From assembly GCF_029892425.1 (NCBI RefSeq), contig NZ_JARXWB010000014.1, positions 62,001 through 126,000 of the forward strand: a stretch of DNA of 64,000 bases. The letters run 5' to 3'. Every line of letters begins with the position of its first letter. Positions within the stretch are counted from its first letter, which is position 1. Source of the DNA: Bradyrhizobium sp. BR13661 (GTDB taxonomy: Bacteria > Pseudomonadota > Alphaproteobacteria > Rhizobiales > Xanthobacteraceae). The notes under the pieces were generated by a model. That model was given only the letters and a program-made list of their open reading frames with translations. It was not told where the DNA came from and did no database searches. A program made the translations under genes and the position numbers. Shown here in pieces: positions 60,989 through 64,000 of the stretch.

Positions 60989-63025
60989 TCACACGCTCTT
61001 CTGGAACCGGCCCGACAGCTCGCCAAAACCCTCGATCAGGGCCTCGGTACCGTCGACCTCCGCCAGCCGGGCCTTGACGTCACGCAGCCACGCCAAATTG
61101 GCCTCGCTGGGGTCCTCCCCCAAGGCCAGCTCGGCGTCCTTCAGCTCTCTAAGTAGTGAATGGTATTGCCGATGCAAGGCAACGAGCTGGTGCCAGGTGG
61201 CAAGAACGTCGTCCCGCGCCGCGCCCTCGCGGGCGCCCCACACCGCCGCGGTGGTGATGCCGCCCTCAACCCTTTGAAGAACTTGTAAAAATCCGCCCTT
61301 CTCGATGTCGGCGCGCATCTTCTCGGCCTGCTCCTCGGGATCGGGGGAATGGTGATGGTCGTTGGCAAAAGCGGCGATGATGGCGGCCCGGAGCTTGTGG
61401 ACCTCGGGATGGGCCAGCTCCAGGGCGGCCACCTCCTCGAGGTGGTCATGGAGCAGCCAGGGGTGGTTGATCAGGCATTGCAGGATCAGGGCCTCCCGGC
61501 GGGAGATGGCGCTCCGCTGTCCGCGCATGATCGGGCTCGCCGCGAGCTGAGGGCTCGCCGCCTGGTAGGGGCCGGAGGGAATAAGGCTCGGGCCGGGCGG
61601 GCCGCCGCGGCGGCCTCCCCCAAAGCCTTGTCCACCGAATCGATTCGCCTGCCCGCCGCGGGGCTGAAACTGGCTGAAACCACCGCCTCCGCCGCCCCCT
61701 TGGCGGAAATTGCCCCTGCCGGCAAAGCCGCCGCGACCGCCCTCCGGCGCGAAGGTGCGCCGAAGCCGCTCGACGAATTCGTCGCGGTAGTAGCGCCTGA
61801 CAACCTCGTCACGGATGCCGTTGGAGAGCTCCTTGATGCGCGCTTCCAGCGCCGCGCGGCGCTCGGGCGTGGCAAAATTGCCGCCTTCGAGCTCGCGCGA
61901 CCAGAGCATGTCGGCGAGCGGACGCGCCGCCGCGATCACCTCCTCGATCGCAGCCCGGCCGCCGGAGCGTGCGAGATCGTCGGGGTCCTGCCCCTCGGGG
62001 AGCAGCGCGAAACGCAGGCTCTTGCCTGGCGCGAGAAACGGCAAGGCAAGGTCCGCAGCACGATAAGCCGCCTTCTGTCCGGCGCGGTCGCCGTCGAAGC
62101 AGAGGATCGGCTCGTCCGCCATCTTCCAGAGCAGCGCGAGCTGGTTTTCGGTCAACGCCGTTCCGAGCGGCGCGACGGCCCCGGGAAAGCCTGATGTGAC
62201 CATGGCGATGACATCGACATAGCCCTCCACCACGATCAGCGCGCTGCCATCATGGGTGGCTTTCCGCGCCGTCGGATGATTGTAGAGATTGTCGCCCTTG
62301 TGAAAGAGCGGCGTCTCCGGCGAGTTCAGATATTTGGCCGGAACGTCCTTCTCCAGCGCGCGGCCGCCGAAGGCGATGACGCGGCCCCTGATATCCGTGA
62401 TCGGAAACATCACGCGATCGCGGAAGCGATCATAGGGGACGGGAATGTCGTTGCCGGCCACCAGCAGCCCGGTCTCGATCATGTCCTCGACGGACACGCC
62501 GAGCTTGCCGAGATGCTCCTTTAGCGCAAAGCGATCGGGCGGCGGCGGCGCGTAGCCGAGCCGGAACTGCACTTGCGTCGCCGGCGAGATCGCGCGGTCG
62601 GCGAGATAGCCGCGCGCTTTCGCACCGACGCGCGAGGCGAGCGTCTCGGAGAAAAACTTGGCCGCGAGCTCCATGACATCATGCAAGGTGCGGCGGCGCT
62701 GCTCCTGCCGTGCCGCATCCGGCGTCACCGCCGGCAGCGGCAGGCCCGCCATGCTGGCGAGCCGCTCGACGGCCTCAGAGAACGGCAGGCCGTCGGTCTC
62801 CATCACGAAGCTGATGATGTCGCCGTGCTTGCCGGAAGAGAAGTCGTGGTAAAAACCCTTCTGGTCGTTGACGTAGAAGGACGGCGTCTTTTCCTGTTGA
62901 AACGGCGACAGGCCCTTCCACTCCCGCCCCGCCTTCTTCAGCTTGACGCGCTTGCCCACGACTTCGGAGACCGAAAGCCGGGCCCGAAGCTCGTCGAGGA
63001 ATTGGGGCGTGAAGCGCATGGCCAT
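60989..63025 (-). CDS. dnaG: DNA primase DnaG with degenerate zinc-binding domain
   Basis: A 678-residue primase that makes RNA primers for DNA replication. The CHC2 zinc domain is still recognisable (VKLKKAGREWKGLSPFQQEK, then GFYHDFSSGKHGD) but the ligands C-x2-H and C-x2-C are Ser40, Gln43, Asp61 and Ser64. The RNA polymerase and Toprim core is intact (ALIVVEGYVDVIAM, CFDGDRAGQKAAYRAADLA). A Gly/Arg/Phe-rich low-complexity linker (about 440-490) precedes the DnaB-binding helical end. I recall the same zinc loss in other Rhizobiales, so it is probably a clade trait. rpoD lies downstream. Confidence 0.96.
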   Translation of the reverse strand: MAMRFTPQFLDELRARLSVSEVVGKRVKLKKAGREWKGLSPFQQEKTPSFYVNDQKGFYHDFSSGKHGDIISFVMETDGLPFSEAVERLASMAGLPLPAVTPDAARQEQRRRTLHDVMELAAKFFSETLASRVGAKARGYLADRAISPATQVQFRLGYAPPPPDRFALKEHLGKLGVSVEDMIETGLLVAGNDIPVPYDRFRDRVMFPITDIRGRVIAFGGRALEKDVPAKYLNSPETPLFHKGDNLYNHPTARKATHDGSALIVVEGYVDVIAMVTSGFPGAVAPLGTALTENQLALLWKMADEPILCFDGDRAGQKAAYRAADLALPFLAPGKSLRFALLPEGQDPDDLARSGGRAAIEEVIAAARPLADMLWSRELEGGNFATPERRAALEARIKELSNGIRDEVVRRYYRDEFVERLRRTFAPEGGRGGFAGRGNFRQGGGGGGGFSQFQPRGGQANRFGGQGFGGGRRGGPPGPSLIPSGPYQAASPQLAASPIMRGQRSAISRREALILQCLINHPWLLHDHLEEVAALELAHPEVHKLRAAIIAAFANDHHHSPDPEEQAEKMRADIEKGGFLQVLQRVEGGITTAAVWGAREGAARDDVLATWHQLVALHRQYHSLLRELKDAELALGEDPSEANLAWLRDVKARLAEVDGTEALIEGFGELSGRFQKSV

Positions 63026-63137
63026 GATGTAGCGCGAAACCGGGTGAGTCGGGCGAAGGGATCAGGGATATAGGTGCGGGGCGGCCAGAAGTCAGGTTTG
63101 GGCGGGTTATCCTGACTATTCGACCTATGCACAGGCT

Positions 63138-63265
63138 GTCATTCCGGGGCGCCCCAAAGGGGCGAGCTAAGGTGCGCAATTGCGCACCGGAGAATCCATC
63201 GAGCCGCCGGAATGCAGGGAGAAATGGATTCCGGGTTCGCGCCAAGTGGCGCGCCCCGGAATGAC
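63138..63265. repeat. Palindromic intergenic repeat (GTCATTCCGGGGCG class), copy 2
   Basis: GTCATTCCGGGGCGCCCCAA at the left and GCGCGCCCCGGAATGAC at the right are inverted. The 18-base palindrome GGTGCGCAATTGCGCACC lies at 63171-63188, then GAATCCATC and GATGGATTC-type arms. It lies between dnaG and the divergent chlorite dismutase gene. Confidence 0.75.
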
Positions 63266-63310
63266 GGGGGGGGGCCTTGAACCCCACCCGGTTCCACGCT
63301 TCGATAGGCC

Positions 63311-63874
63311 ATGTTCAGGACCTTTCGAGGTGGCCAGAGCGGGGGCTGGCGCGTGACCTCGGTATCGCCTGTGACGGGCGAACCCCTGCCCTTCATGCCG
63401 GCGCTGTCGGTGATCGACGGCGACGCCGTCGCGCTGCCGCTGGTGCCCTCGCGCCATGCATGGCGCCTGGTCGGCGTGCCCAGCCATTTGCGCTACACCG
63501 AGCGCGCCGAAAGGCAGCAGCTCGTGAGCGTGCAGGCCGGTCTCGGCCGGCTGGAGGCGACCTGCGCGGCGCTGATCCCGATCCGCAAATCGCAGGCCTG
63601 GTGGGATCTCACGCAGGAGGAGCGGCGCAAGATCTTCGAAGACAAGTCGCACCACATCGCCAGCAGCATGCGCTTCCTGCCTTCAGTTGCGCGCCAGCTC
63701 TATCACTGCCGCGACCTCGGCGAGCCCTTCGATTTCCTGACCTGGTTCGAATACGCACCGGCGCACGTCTCGCTGTTCGAGGAGCTGGTCGGGATGCTCA
63801 GGCGCACCGAGGAGTGGACCTATGTCGAGCGCGAGGTCGATGTGCGCGTGGTGAAGGAAGTGCTATCGGCCTAA
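63311..63874 (+). CDS. cld: Chlorite dismutase family protein, short dimeric lineage
   Basis: A 187-residue haem protein of the short (lineage II) chlorite dismutases. The proximal haem His is His115 (DKSHHIASS) and the distal catalytic Arg is Arg128 (PSVARQLYHCRD), 13 residues apart, the same spacing I recall for Nitrobacter Cld (His114/Arg127). CRDLGEPFDFLTWFEYAP and EEWTYVEREVDVR are strongly family-like. The family converts chlorite to chloride and oxygen; in bacteria that do not respire perchlorate the role may be detoxification. No chlorate reductase or haem genes are nearby. The TAA stop lies inside a perfect hairpin. Confidence 0.88.
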   Translation: MFRTFRGGQSGGWRVTSVSPVTGEPLPFMPALSVIDGDAVALPLVPSRHAWRLVGVPSHLRYTERAERQQLVSVQAGLGRLEATCAALIPIRKSQAWWDLTQEERRKIFEDKSHHIASSMRFLPSVARQLYHCRDLGEPFDFLTWFEYAPAHVSLFEELVGMLRRTEEWTYVEREVDVRVVKEVLSA

Positions 63875-63956
63875 AGCGCGACGAGATCGCGCTTTAGGTT
63901 ATTGTTTGAGCATGATCTTTTCGGAAAACCGCTACACACTTTTCCGGATCATGCTC
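63870..63956. repeat. Two hairpins after the chlorite dismutase gene
   Basis: CCTAAAGCGCG (63870-63880) pairs exactly with 63888-63898 across a 7-base loop and contains the cld stop codon. A second long hairpin joins GAGCATGATC (63908-63917) with GATCATGCTC (63947-63956), with CGGAAAA/TTTTCCG inside. The second is a repeat I recall from many Bradyrhizobium intergenic regions. They may terminate both converging genes. Confidence 0.7.
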
Positions 63957-64000
63957 TAATGGTCGAGAAAGCGGCCGGACGCGATGTGCGGCAGATCGGT
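63956..64000 (-). CDS. C-terminal end of a gene cut by the window edge
   Basis: On the minus strand the frame TDLPHIASGRFLDH ends at TAG (63956-63958), with the stop inside the GATCATGCTC arm. Codon choice is GC-rich in third positions as in true genes. Only 14 residues are seen, so the protein cannot be named. Confidence 0.35.
   Translation of the reverse strand, partial: TDLPHIASGRFLDH

Overview
The window looks like a chromosomal segment of a high-GC alphaproteobacterium, most likely Bradyrhizobium or a close relative in the Nitrobacteraceae. The grounds are the rpoD, rpoH, rluD and dnaG homologues, the many flavin, molybdenum and amidohydrolase catabolic genes, and a dense set of palindromic intergenic repeats of the kind I recall from Bradyrhizobium genomes. 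No database search was possible, so all names rest on motifs and remembered family sequences.

Layout. 1-8.3 kb: start of a CoxL-type molybdenum hydroxylase, a DapA-family aldolase, an outer-membrane MetA-type protein, a diguanylate cyclase, a CatE-like VOC dioxygenase, an HtrA-like protein lacking two catalytic residues and translationally coupled to a LuxR-type regulator, and an OmpR/EnvZ-type two-component pair. 8.4-12.8 kb: a Gly/His-rich secreted protein, tex, and a 1.2 kb stretch without genes holding repeat-like, foldable DNA. 12.8-19.8 kb: a cyanuric acid hydrolase/barbiturase and an amidase, an ATPase-less fusion of Lon-N and Clp-N domains, a tandem hotdog thioesterase and small proteins. 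19.8-23.1 kb: poxB-like oxidase and dgoKA of galactonate catabolism. 23.3-27.4 kb: a three-gene envelope cluster of unknown role (lipoprotein, membrane protein, peptidoglycan-active enzyme). 27.8-31.6 kb: a luciferase-family monooxygenase, its probable flavin reductase, and a sigma-54 activator.

31.8-44.4 kb: a single-chain biotin-dependent carboxylase, a racemase-family protein without its usual cysteines, a tetR/tautomerase divergon, a GFA protein, an amidohydrolase-CobW-DUF1989 operon, and a hybrid kinase with a solute-binding protein. 44.6-55.7 kb: tRNA-Glu(CTC), rluD, rpoH, an Amidase_2 enzyme, a second diguanylate cyclase, a 23-residue Lys/Ala microprotein, a LysE exporter, an SDR, an MltB-type transglycosylase and small Bradyrhizobium-type genes. 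56.4-58.4 kb: an AT-richer island with a DUF5131 (phage Gp37/Gp68) three-cysteine protein and its TcmP partner, placed against the 3' end of rpoD. 58.5-64 kb: rpoD, dnaG without its zinc ligands, a short-form chlorite dismutase, and the tail of one further gene.

The strongest candidates for uncharacterised biology are the DUF5131-TcmP pair, the Lon-N/Clp-N fusion, the HtrA-like/LuxR pair and the envelope cluster. I saw no insertion sequence, CRISPR array, rRNA, origin or known riboswitch.
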